This document shows positions 54,201 through 64,000 of a stretch of 64,000 nucleotides of DNA, piece by piece. Below the pieces are notes generated by a model. That model ran no database searches and was not told where the DNA came from. It was given only the letters and a program-made list of their open reading frames with translations. Both the position numbers and the translations under genes were made by a program. Source of the DNA: Amia ocellicauda. Taxonomy: Eukaryota; Chordata; Actinopteri; Amiiformes; Amiidae. The stretch lies in the NCBI RefSeq assembly GCF_036373705.1, contig NC_089869.1, forward strand, positions 13,837,676 through 13,901,675, read 5' to 3'. How positions within the stretch are numbered: position 1 is the first letter of the stretch; every line of letters starts with the position of its first letter.

Positions 54201-56332
54201 CAGGCCCTTCTCCATCTCTGCCTGGAAGCGTGCCGCAATGTCCAGCAACTGGTCATCAGAAAGCCGCATGGCGTACAGAAACCTGTCCACCTGAAGGGAA
54301 ACACAACACAGCCATAATTACCAATACCAATTTAAAGTGCAATAATAATTTTTAATGAACTAGTAGTTTATTAATGCCAGTCAATCAGTTTCCTGAACAT
54401 TGTTTCTTGTCAAAAGTTTATAGCGGTTTTCTTGCATTTAGATGGTTGATGTATAGGATATTGGGTGCTCTACACATGACCAAATTCAGCTGATTGTTAA
54501 TTCATTTACAGGCATATTCTTTTTCAAAACCATCACCATCTAATGTTTTAAACTCACTCATGTAAAGGATTACATTTTGAGCAAGTGAAATATGTCTCTT
54601 TGAAAGAGGCTTTACCAGAATTAAAGCATTTTCTGTTGGATTTGGACTCACAAATTTGTATCCTGCACAGCACTGCAGGATGAGCTGTTACACGCTCTGA
54701 CTTCTCAAGTATTCATCTGGATTTTACACATTTCTAATCCCTATTATGTGAGGGGAAAACTGGAATTCCCAAACCGGGGAAGTTAACTGCATTGAAATTC
54801 ACTGGGAAGTAAACTATCATTTTCTATAAAACATCAATGGTTAACCACGTGACATTTTCTGTAAGACTGTTGACCGGTTGACTTTGGTTAATGGAATTTT
54901 TTTACCCTTCACTTACTAGGAACGCTAAAAAATAAATCACACGTTCAAAGGGCAGGGGTTTGGCATCTCCAATTGATAGAAATAAAATTATAAAAAAAGC
55001 TATCCTGGTAATCCTTTGGGACATTGTTGAATATCTACATTACTGTACAGACTTCGTCCTTGCTAATGGAAGCTGAACATTGCAGAGGTGGCTTTAACTT
55101 TAGCAGAAATGTTCACATTATCCGAACCAAATGCTATATCAGGCATGGACGTATAGGGTACCAAGGCACATCACCAAAAATTTTCTTCCATCAGTGAGAT
55201 TCAATGAGACAATGAAGTTAATCATTCTCCACACTGTTCAGGTAGATAAGACAGTAATATAATGTTATCAGCAGTCCAAGGTTCTGCAGTGCAGGGATTC
55301 AATGATTAAATCTCACACACAGAGATTGAGTTCCTTCTGCTTCAGATAACTTGCTATCACAACAGTACTTCGCCCTCCGTTTATAAATACACATGGTGCG
55401 ATTCGGGTAAAACACTCTTCAGTGCATGCGACATGATATCATTAGCATTTGTGTTAATCCTCTAGGTTTGTCTTTGCTCTGATCGGTTTAAAACGGTTCC
55501 CTTTCAACGGGTCATACTTTTTTTTTTTTTTTTTTAAATACACTACAGTACAAGTCAATCCTATAATGAATAGTTAAACTGTCCCTTCTGATAAATATTA
55601 GGCCACGGTTTTATTCAATAATTTATCAGGCACATCCGCTCCCATACATCAGTGATGCACATAAATACAAGGCTGTTTGAAATGAATGGACCAGTTCCCA
55701 TCATTCTAATAAATGTCTTTGTGGCCGACATGCAGTTTACTACTGTTCGACAGAGGGAGGCGTGGGAAGCACAAAAAGGTCATAACACTGCAGGGGGGAA
55801 AAGTCTCTATAAAAAGATTTTTGTAAAAATATTTGTTTAGTAAACTTCTAAACACTTGGATTCCATTCAAACTGGACCATGTCTTAGTCCCACTTCCTAG
55901 CTGGTCCGTGCTTTTATCCTCCCTTTCCTTCCTACAGTAAAGGGACCATTTCAGGGAATGTGTATGCTTCTTGTTCAATGCCTTTGCTCTCAGATCAACA
56001 ATAGTGCTTAACAGTTACTTCTTTGGGTACTAAAACCATCTGCTGTTTTGTCCTATTGACCAACTAGCTGTCAGTAAGACACACTTGCATTCCAACGTTA
56101 TACTTATTTGTAGCATTAATATTGAATTAAAGTAGCAGTTTTATTATAACCTGTACTACGGGCTCCACCTGCACAATGACCTGACACTAAGAAGGCACAA
56201 TTGCTAACAAAATCATCTGCGGCCATCTAGAATGAAACAATCACAATTCGTAGAAGTCCAAGAGCTCACCTTTTTGATCTGGTCTTCCTGAAGTTTTGAG
56301 AAGTAGAAGGAGAGCAAATGTACAGCAAACAT
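48050..56332 (-). CDS. hkdc1: hexokinase domain-containing protein 1 (HKDC1), complete 18-exon CDS
   Basis: Coding exons 1-18: 56270-56332, 54128-54290, 53841-53989, 53614-53733, 53293-53388, 52921-53020, 52488-52671, 52205-52360, 51671-51904, 51243-51547, 50748-50896, 50536-50655, 50216-50311, 49863-49962, 49586-49769, 48764-48919, 48348-48581, 48050-48200. The total is 2760 nt, 919 codons plus stop. It is a tandem paralogue of hk1, with exons 1-17 of identical length. HKDC1 is known as a fifth vertebrate hexokinase that phosphorylates glucose weakly and binds mitochondria. Exon 1 starts [14 protein letters not shown], which is characteristic. N-half: [18 protein letters not shown] with Asp209. 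C-half: [13 protein letters not shown] with Ser603, NDTVG with Asp657. Thus both catalytic Asp are present, but the N-half phosphate loop is altered (SKFK). Four donors read GTAC (exons 5, 9, 10, 14), weaker than consensus. Confidence 0.94.
48348..48581 (-). CDS. hkdc1: hkdc1 exon 17, hk1-like
   Basis: The encoded 78-79 residues differ from hk1 exon 17 at only four positions and carry the HK1-type DKIRENRGL and GMAAVVDK sequences rather than those I recall for mammalian HKDC1. Splice signals are canonical. Confidence 0.92.
54128..54290 (-). CDS. hkdc1: hkdc1 exon 2, N-half small domain
   Basis: It encodes [19 protein letters not shown] through [16 protein letters not shown]. The usual hexokinase sequence here is MLPTFVR...PDGSE, so His replaces Phe and the PDGS turn is PDTSG. 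A change in an otherwise invariant strand may affect the N-half. Confidence 0.9.
56270..56332 (-). CDS. hkdc1: hkdc1 exon 1: mitochondrial docking peptide
   Basis: It encodes [20 protein letters not shown] plus a final K and ends at an in-phase GTGAGC donor. It is closer to HKDC1 than to HK1 or HK2 start peptides and is the main argument for the gene name. The following intron is 2.0 kb. Confidence 0.93.
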
Positions 56333-58776
56333 CTTGAGTCCTGATAAGTTTCCTCAAGCAGGTTTTCAAATAAGTCCAAGTTCTCCCCGTCTCTCTCTCC
56401 CCCGTTGGGCCCTTCTAGTTCTGCTGGTTGTTTTCTTAATTAGACTCCACTTTACTCTCTGAAGGAAGCAGACTCCTTGTGAGGCCAAATGAAAGTTTTC
56501 ATGCTTGAAAATGTTTTTCCTCAGTGGCAATGTTGGTAAAGCCCACCCCTCTGATGGCTCAATAATTAATGACTCACTTGCTCTTCCACACTTTGCCTTC
56601 CCCTAGCAAGCCACTGGCTCCCTTCCAAACAATAGGGACTGCCTGCCAGATTGTAACGCCCTTTCTGCTTGTAGTAGATTCACACAGACCACCTCTTGGG
56701 AGTTTAAGAGGTGAGAAATACAGTACACAGTGCACTTTAGACCCAAAAGTGAGGGATAGGTAAAGATGAGATAGATTGTCATTTCTGGAACATATGTGGA
56801 GGTTTGTTTAAATCTAACAGACATTTAAACAAGAAAAAAAATTGTGTAGGAGATAAAGGGACATTAATCGGAGTGTAACTTCACAAGAGTGATGATTTAT
56901 AACAAATTATAAATGTACATATCTGCAAGATCTTTGTTTTGTTGAAAAAATAATTAAATAAGTTACATCAAATTCAATAAGATGCCTAGACGCATTCAAA
57001 GGGGAGAGAGGAAATCCCAGAAGAAATTTTGCTAGTGTACCAATGCAGTATTAGTGTGTGACTAAAATTATGAGAGGTCTTCCTGAATTCTAGCTACAGT
57101 GAGAATTCCTAATTTGTTTTGCAAGCAGTACAGTCTAATCCCTCTCCATAGGTAGCGCATGAACAGCAGGAAGGTCAACAAGGTTTGGAGGAGACAAAGA
57201 GAGGAGGTGGGAGCCAGAGAAATCTGACATTGACATTGAGAGCTGGGAAGGCCCTTTAGTCGCAAATGACTTTACTAGAACAAAAACAAGTTGCACTCTT
57301 GCAATACTCTTTTCTCATCCTGAAAAAAACGTACTGTTAGATACATGCAGTAGCAAATGCATACAAACCCCTCCTCCCCCATTCAAAAACCTTGAAGATA
57401 TTTACAAAACATTTAACATAATCTAGGTATAATAAAAAATATATTACCAGCTGTCGCAACTCTGAAAATGCATACCTGAATGCGTAAATGTTTAACCAGA
57501 CCTGTCTTCTGCAAACTCTGCATGTCCTCCACAAATAAATGGAATGCTCTGATGCGGTTTTACCAGAACACACAAAAGTCAGAGCAAATGACTGCCTGAG
57601 AATGAGATGCACCGATAAACAATTAGAAAATGCACAATTAAGTTCTCACTGAAGAGCTTTAGCTGAAATACTTTTTGTACTGAAACGCAGATGAAAAAAC
57701 CCCTAAAGGGACAGGTCACAGGATTGAAAATCTAAGGCTTACTGTTCAAATTAATCCTAGTGGTAGACAAATTACTCCTCAGTGAAAATGACACTTTGCA
57801 TGTGCGTAAAACACTGAAATAGAAAGAATGAAAGTATTTTTGACGCAAACCATTTTATCTTCCCACTTTCTCTTCGCTGACTGTTCACACCACTTTTAGA
57901 ACGATAAGCCAAATATTCTTAGCTTCAATAATCAATTAAGCAAATGTGCGAGAACTCAAATGCTTTGCAAAAGGGTTTCTATGGTAACGTCCAGATAATT
58001 AAGGTGACCCTCTCACTCCGGAGAAAACAGCTCAGCAGGCTTTGTGCTCGATCAGTTCTTGTAGTATTACAGCTAACTTTGGGCAGTTCATGAACTTTGC
58101 TTTTATTTATGTAAATCAAAGATGTTTTTGTTTCCCTCTTAAATAAAATGTTTTCACAGTATACCTACCAATAATAAAGTATTAGGAAAAGTGGGGGGGA
58201 ACCAGTCTTTTATTTTTTAGTGGTTTACCAACACTTTATTTGTTAAAAGTGTTATTTTTTCTGTTTGTCTGTTGTCTATTTTTTGTGTTGATGGTGGATT
58301 TGGGGAACTCTGCTCACTTCGGTGTGGTTGCTCTTCTGGAAGGGACTAACCATGTGCAGGAGCTGATAGGGTTTATCTATTATCACGTTACCTTGGCTTG
58401 GGTCAGTGCCTTTTATAGTGTTCAGTGTATTTATGCATGCACTGGGTCCTAGTAATGATCTGAAGTCCTTGTATTTGTTTCGCAGTACTTCAAAGGACTG
58501 CTACCTTGCATCCTATAACTGTAACTGTTCCAAAGTGTCTTTCCAACAAATCTGCAGAAGATATGGGTTTGCTTTTGATGTCCAGTGACAAAATTAATCC
58601 CTGTATAGCCCCATAATCAAACAGATCTCTTCCACACCATGTGAGATTACTGCCATTTATTAGCCCTACTAATTACATTTGATCATTGTGACCAATATTG
58701 TACCAAATATAAAAACCATTTAATCTACTGTATGATTTATAAACAGACTGATCTTCTAAAATTCCCCCCAGAACCT
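56333..58776. other. intergenic region between hkdc1 and supv3l1
   Basis: 2.4 kb between two genes transcribed in the same (minus) direction, so it holds the hkdc1 5' flank and the supv3l1 3'UTR. Candidate supv3l1 poly(A) signals on minus are ATTAAA at 58719-58724 and AATAAA at 58656-58661. A 70-codon open frame near 58240-58452 matches no family I know and is probably chance. Nothing else was recognised. Confidence 0.55.
58656..58661 (-). terminator. supv3l1: candidate supv3l1 polyadenylation signal
   Basis: A canonical AATAAA on the minus strand, about 116 nt after the stop codon. Confidence 0.5.
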
Positions 58777-59254
58777 TTACTTTTTGTTTTTCTTCCCTTT
58801 GGGTTTGGATTTGTTTCCAGTTCTGCCTCCTTCTGCCAGAGTGTCATCCCTGCTGTCCGAGTGCCCACTGGACCACTCTCTCTGCAGCTGCTCCAGGAGG
58901 TCAGGGGTCAGCAGCCCCTCGTTCACCAGACGGGAGCTCAGGGAACCCTGTCCCTGCGAATTCCCGTCTTCCAGTCTGACCTCCGAAGCCTTGGAGCCCC
59001 GCACCCTTCTCTGGCCCTTCTTCTGCACCCTGTTCCCTATATACTCCTGGGCGTTCACTGTCATGTCCTTGGAGAATGGCCGGTAGAGGGGAACGGTGTC
59101 GTCCGGGACGGAGGGCGTGCCTGAGGAGGTGTGGGTCTCCGAGGCCCGGATAAGCCTCGTGATGTTACGCACACCGGCCTGGATGATGCTGTCGAGCTCC
59201 TTCTGAATGTCCCGGATGAGATTTGCATCGGGGAACATGTCCATAAAACGGTAG
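58777..59254 (-). CDS. supv3l1: supv3l1 terminal exon (C-terminal tail)
   Basis: It starts [20 protein letters not shown] and continues through a variable, low-complexity stretch to [19 protein letters not shown], a small conserved C-terminal motif of SUPV3L1, then a Lys-rich end. The variable middle aligns poorly with the human protein as I recall it, which is normal for this region. Confidence 0.9.
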
Positions 59255-62200
59255 CTGAGGAAATCAGACAGACATTTAGTTCACAAGACCACAGCGAACT
59301 CCACTGATCCAGAAATAGCCTTTGCTTGATAAAATACTTGTAACATACACAAGACACACAATTAAATTCTCTTGCCTTACACAGCTATAAACTGGGAGCA
59401 AAACAGCACTTGACCTTCAGTATAAAAGTCACAGCTTCACAGTAAAGACAGGCTGAGTATGGATACCTTAACCAGAGGTAGAGGTCCAGCACATCGTGAA
59501 CAGCCTCCAAATGGACAAGGTCTTTAATGTTCCTGGGAGCAACAACAGGCCAACCAATGTGTCTGCACACCCAGTCAAAGGTCAGTGGCACGTCTCTGCT
59601 GAACTGCCTGGCAAACTGCAAAAGAAAGGCCATTAGCCTGAAAGAGTGGCACTAAACCAAAGCTGAGCGTGTGGAAATACACAGGGGAAGTAAATAGATT
59701 ACAATATAAAGCCACCTACAACTACACTTAAACTCATTTACAGGAAGAGAGCATTGGCATGGGAAGTTCAAATAAGGAATAAACATGAAGGTAGAATGGT
59801 CTTACTGCTCTAAATCAGAAATCAGTTTGGCTCAACTAATGTGTGTGCAGTTTTTAAGTGGACAAATGTTAAGACATGAGTGTTGATTATTAGGATAAAA
59901 CAAATGTACTTTTTGGGATATTGTCAATGATTGCAATTACCAAATACAGGATATGTAGCATCTAAGCTTTGTGCCACGGATACCTTTAAAAATGAAGTAC
60001 AGAGAAAGGGCTGTTTCTTGTTGATCGGCGCCGTACAGAAGACGTATCGAGAGCGCAGGTTCAGGGGAATGTGCTGGATCATGTCAGCAAGGAACTTGAA
60101 GTCATCGACGTTGCAGACAAAGAAGAGACCGTCCACTTGAGCGAGGCTAACAAAAATATCCTGATGGAAGCAAAGAAAGTCCTGAGCTTCAGAAAAAAGC
60201 AATATGGAATTAAAAAGCTGTACACTGCATATTTCCTTTTCAGTACTTACAATTAGGTTTGATAAACTTGCTTCAGGAAGGTAGTAGGCAAACATTTCAA
60301 TCTGATCTGCTGTGGGATGCAGTCCAGCGATCTGTATAAACAGGAAAAAAATTATAGTAATATAAGAACCATACCAAGTTGAGTAGATACACAATAGCCA
60401 CTTCCTGAACACACCACAAACTCTGCATGTCCAGCATCAAGTCAACCACTCAATGGATGTGTTATTTTTCCAGCTTGGTGATGAAGCTGGTGGCTCTGAA
60501 GGCCCGTGTTCGCTCACCTCTATGGGCTCCACCCGGCGTGCCAGGATCTCCTTCAGCGTGGGCAGGTCATCGCGGTGCATAGTGGTCACCTCGCCCTCCT
60601 TGAACACTGAGCTGAAGCGGCCGGCGCGCCCGGCGATCTGCAGTGCCTGGGAGGTGCTGATAGTGTCCATCTCCTTCTCTCCCTTCTCGTTGATGGTGGG
60701 CTTCACCAGCGAACTGAAGATGATGCGCTTTATGCTCCTGTGTGAAGACAAGCAGCGTTTATCAGAGCCGAACGGTCCTGGAAACGCCACAGGTCCGGTA
60801 CCATACGGAGAACAAATGCTTTCTGTTCTCTACGTATTTATTAGTTAATTTTTTCTTTTTCCATTTTACAAGAGGCTCATTTATAAATCTAAGGTTAAGC
60901 ATCTGAAAGCAAAACAGAAAAAAGTATCAAAGTACTAATTAATATAGAATGATGATTCTTGGAATCATGTCCTTTCATGGTACATAACCAGGTTCTGTCA
61001 TACACTTACAGATTCAATCCCATTCCTATCGCGTCTGTAGCAACAAGAATCTTGCACGGATCATCCGGGTCGTTGAATTTCTTTGCCTGAGCCAATTTGG
61101 TGCCTGTTTAAAATAAATACAAACAAATAAACAAACAGTTGAAGCTCCCACCCTCTCTGCCAACAACACTTTTCAGGTCTCTGCTTTCAAAAGCTGAGCA
61201 CAACCTAGAATCACAGCAAAAGGTCTCTTTTATTCAATCATTTAATTGATTTCATTTATGAATATTTCTTGACCTTATTCAATAGATAGGCAAATTAAAT
61301 ACAAGCTCTCCATGGGGTCAAGATCAAGTTTCTTCAAATTTAAACACAAAACTGGGGTGTAAAAATCCGCTGATACCCACCAGGTGGCAGACTGCCGTAG
61401 ATGACCGCACACTCCAGCCCCCGCGCTTCAATCTGCCGGCTGATGGAGTAGATATCGTTCTTATTGAAGCAGACGATGCAGTCTCCAGGATGCAGGTTAT
61501 CCAAGGACTCCACGGAATAATCCAGCACTGAAATGGGGGTTAGTCTCTTGTAGTTCCGAATCTTAGTGGGGGAGCAAAATAAAAAAAATGCATCTGAGAT
61601 AGTTTCACAAGTTGTTGAATTTGGTTGTTTTTGACATCAGCAGTGGAGGTCTGAAAATATACAACTTTTTAAGTCTGGAAAAACTGCATCCCCACAGTGG
61701 ACCTGCAGTCTTGTCTAGGCCTTCACCCACCTCGACTTCCTCCCCCGTTGTGTACATGAGCTCTGTGACGAAGTTAATGGCTGCAGCTTCACCGCAGACA
61801 TGAATCTCTTCAGCACACAAGCCTGTTTACACACACAGACGGAAAAACACCATTTACAGATAAGAGATTAATTTAAACAATACTGTGGGTAACTGACAAA
61901 TACCTATTCAACAGCAGAAAACACCAACAAAAATAGCATGCTTGTTAAAGTAAATCATTACAAAATCCCTTTACATTGTATTGCTATAAACATACACACA
62001 CAGTATCTATAGATCTTGATTTTACATTTGAACCTCAGAAGCAATCCGAAGCTGGGAGAGGTCTATTAGTGCGATATTACTGTAATTAATTGAAAGACCT
62101 AGCAGAGCTCTGGTCCACGCCCAGCCTCTGGACAGGTCCCTAATCATCTGGATTTCATCAATAACTGCAACTTCATCTGTGTAAAAGACAAGAAAGAAGA

Positions 62201-63798
62201 TATACAGTCCTTTTGAGAAATATTTACAATGTGATTCTGATTTTTTATCAATGTTTTTTCTCTGAGTTCATTTTACACTGAGTGGGAGTCCAAGGTTTCC
62301 AATCCCCTGTCTTAGCAGATCATGTTTGTAACTGGCCAAATATAAAGCCACTATATATTGTAATTAAAAGGGCTGCTACCACCAAGACTTAACGTTGCAC
62401 TGATATACATCAAGTACTGACACTTGTCATAAAAAAACTTCTGTAAAGAATAAAAGAAAAACACTAACATGGCGTAGTGACACTGCACATTTCAATGGTA
62501 CAGGCAACATGGCCCGACTGTCTCCCTTCTGGGTCAACATATGTTCTGTCCTCTCCTGTAACCAAGTCACAGGGCACACCCTGAAAGGAAAAAAACATTT
62601 AGCAAACTTAAAAGATGCTTTTTTTTTTTTTTTTTTTTTTTAAGAAAATAGCTTTTCTTCGATTATACAACACAATGGCATGCATAACTTTAAGTAATGC
62701 ATTTAAAACCAAAAACACTCATTAGACAAAGCGAAGCTGAACAGTAACACTCACAACACTGTTGCTCTTTTCAAAGATCTCATGAGCTAGCAACTTCAGT
62801 GGCCCGCAGTAGACCCCAGACTTGGCTGCCAGATATCTCTGGATGGCATGATGAGTTTTCCCACTGTTGGTGGGACCCGCATGGAATATAATCTTCCTCT
62901 GAATAGCTCTGGCTTCCGGGTACCTACAGAGAGATACAGGCAGGAGAAGAGGAGCAGTCTTGTCTATTAATATGTTTTTATCTCTGTAAAGCATTAAGAT
63001 ACATGAATACATGAAAGATAATGGAGTTTAACAAACAAAGACCAGCTAACTAACAATTTACATATGTCACTAACTTAAGCCAAGTATTTCAAGCCTTTAA
63101 TCCATAGTGCTTCCTAATTTTATAGAAAATGTGTCAGGTTACCATGAAGAGGTCCTGTTCAATATAGCATTTCAATTCAAAGCACTGTAGCTTAAATTCC
63201 AGCAGCCCTTTGCAATGAGATGTACAAAACTAAGCACAAAGAACAGCTTTTACAACTCATAACCAACCAATACCTACCAGTTAGCTGGCACTCGCAAATC
63301 ACTGATCTTGCGCAGATCATCCATGCAGTCCAGCATGGGAAAGATTTGTTTGGCATGTCTCATGAAGTAGGGGTAAAGATCATCTACGTGGCCTACAAAA
63401 TAATACGGAAATTATAAAAACACAATATGTTTTGGTGACTGTTACAGACAAAAGCATGGAAACCATTTTAATCTCCATACTTCATCCTGACTGAAACCAG
63501 CAGCATGCACCAGGTTATGATGAAGCACTACAGGCAGTTTCAATGAGAACTCCAAGACTGATTTTGTCTGTGCATTTAACACGCATCCTTTGGATCAATG
63601 AAGGCACAAGCAACTTAGTTAAAAGATTGTTTGATGTGAATTTTTAGGAATTGTCTGCATCCAAGACCTGCTTTCTTTCTGTACACTCACCTGCCCCACA
63701 GCAGATGTCATTCAGAATGATGTGCAAATCAGCACCAATCCCCCCCGACTCCAACACAAACTTCCTGAAGCTGATGAAGGCTTGATGGAAGAGACGAG
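58777..63798 (-). CDS. supv3l1: mitochondrial RNA helicase SUPV3L1 (SUV3), 3' thirteen exons (partial)
   Basis: Exons in order: 63691-63798, 63278-63392, 62755-62923, 62469-62580, 62099-62176, 61731-61822, 61381-61561, 61010-61103, 60518-60737, 60251-60331, 59984-60160, 59467-59615, 58777-59254. All join in frame and end at a TAA at 58777-58779. The protein is an ATP-dependent DExH-box helicase of the mitochondrial matrix that, with polynucleotide phosphorylase, degrades mitochondrial RNA. Motif I GPTNSGKT is in the third exon, DEIQ (motif II) in the fifth, [11 protein letters not shown] in the eighth and QIAGRAGRF (motif VI) in the ninth. The C-terminal part is rich in Arg, Ser and Lys and ends KGKKNKK. 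The first exon seen starts at [10 protein letters not shown]. The mitochondrial targeting N-terminus (about 120 residues by the human protein) is beyond the right edge. Confidence 0.93.
60518..60737 (-). CDS. supv3l1: supv3l1 exon with motif VI (arginine finger region)
   Basis: It encodes [13 protein letters not shown], then [14 protein letters not shown] and [13 protein letters not shown]. The QxxGRAGR sequence is the conserved motif VI of Ski2/SUV3-type helicases. Confidence 0.93.
62099..62176 (-). CDS. supv3l1: supv3l1 exon with the DEIQ (motif II) box
   Basis: A 78-nt exon encoding [13 protein letters not shown] then [10 protein letters not shown]. The Asp-Glu pair coordinates Mg-ATP. 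The donor reads GTCTTT, weak for a vertebrate, but the phase and the next exon (GLCAEE) fit only this end. Confidence 0.88.
62619..62641. repeat. poly(T) tract in a supv3l1 intron
   Basis: A run of about 22 T directly between two supv3l1 exons; on the gene strand it is poly(A), with no retrotransposon body next to it. Confidence 0.85.
62755..62923 (-). CDS. supv3l1: supv3l1 exon with the Walker A motif
   Basis: It encodes [20 protein letters not shown] and continues [17 protein letters not shown]: helicase motif I with its ATP-binding Gly-Lys-Thr and the following motif Ia region. The phase is 1 at the left join and 0 at the right. Confidence 0.92.
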
Positions 63799-64000
63799 CT
63801 GAAAGAGGGAAGTCGCAGATCAGCCCACAGGATGATTGGAGATTATTTTCCACCACTGCCTAACATGTTACCAGTCAAAATCAACAATCATGTATGGTAA
63901 GGGCCCTAACAGCACAACCCAATAAATGTGGACACTGCACATCTTCATGGGTCTGCTACTTTGTGGAGCTGCGACTGGGCCAGCTGGCTTCTGCAACAAA
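63799..64000 (-). other. supv3l1: supv3l1 intron, right edge of the window
   Basis: No upstream supv3l1 exon is recognisable here; the next exon toward the N-terminus must lie beyond base 64000. Confidence 0.6.

Noticed and set aside
58240..58588. 70- and 60-codon plus-strand ORFs in the hkdc1-supv3l1 spacer.
   Set aside because: Low-complexity hydrophobic start and no family resemblance; chance frames in AT-rich DNA.

Overview
This window is vertebrate nuclear DNA, most likely from a ray-finned fish. Genes are split into short exons with GT-AG introns, intergenic space is AT-rich and full of (TA)n microsatellites, and there are decayed non-LTR and Tc1/mariner-type elements. No bacterial operon, CRISPR or phage structure is present. 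The gene order tspan15 - tacr2 - hk1 - hkdc1 - supv3l1 matches the block known from human 10q22 (from memory), which supports orthology. The exact species cannot be told from the sequence.

Layout. 1-5943: part of intron 1 of tspan15 (minus strand), with a broken LINE fragment near 0.8-1.9 kb. 5944-6027: tspan15 coding exon 1 inside a CpG-rich island; its other exons lie beyond the left edge. 6028-11257: intergenic DNA and the 5' flank of tacr2. 11258-18673: complete five-exon tacr2 (plus strand, 379 codons, tachykinin NK2-type GPCR). 18674-22966: tail-to-tail 3' regions of tacr2 and hk1. 22967-39618: complete 18-exon hk1 (minus, 918 codons). 39619-48049: intergenic DNA holding two nearly identical, intact-ORF Tc1/mariner-type elements in inverted orientation. 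48050-56332: complete 18-exon hkdc1 (minus, 919 codons). 56333-58776: intergenic DNA. 58777-63798: thirteen 3' exons of supv3l1 (minus); the 5' exon(s) lie beyond the right edge.

hk1 and hkdc1 are tandem paralogues with identical lengths for exons 1-17 (63, 163, 149, 120, 96, 100, 184, 156, 234, 305, 149, 120, 96, 100, 184, 156, 234 nt). Each encodes a ~100 kDa hexokinase made of two glucokinase-like halves. I reconstructed the exon boundaries by hand from splice signals, reading phase and family exon lengths. They are internally consistent (every CDS stays in frame), but no transcript data were available.

The neighbours are a conserved chromosomal block rather than one pathway: hexokinases (glucose phosphorylation, mitochondrial docking), SUPV3L1 (mitochondrial RNA helicase), a tachykinin receptor and a tetraspanin. 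The points most worth a second look are the inverted pair of DD36E-spaced Tc1/mariner elements starting 121 bp past the hkdc1 stop codon, patchy hk1/hkdc1 similarity suggesting gene conversion (exon 17 and part of exon 7), and several small palindromic or MITE-like repeats.
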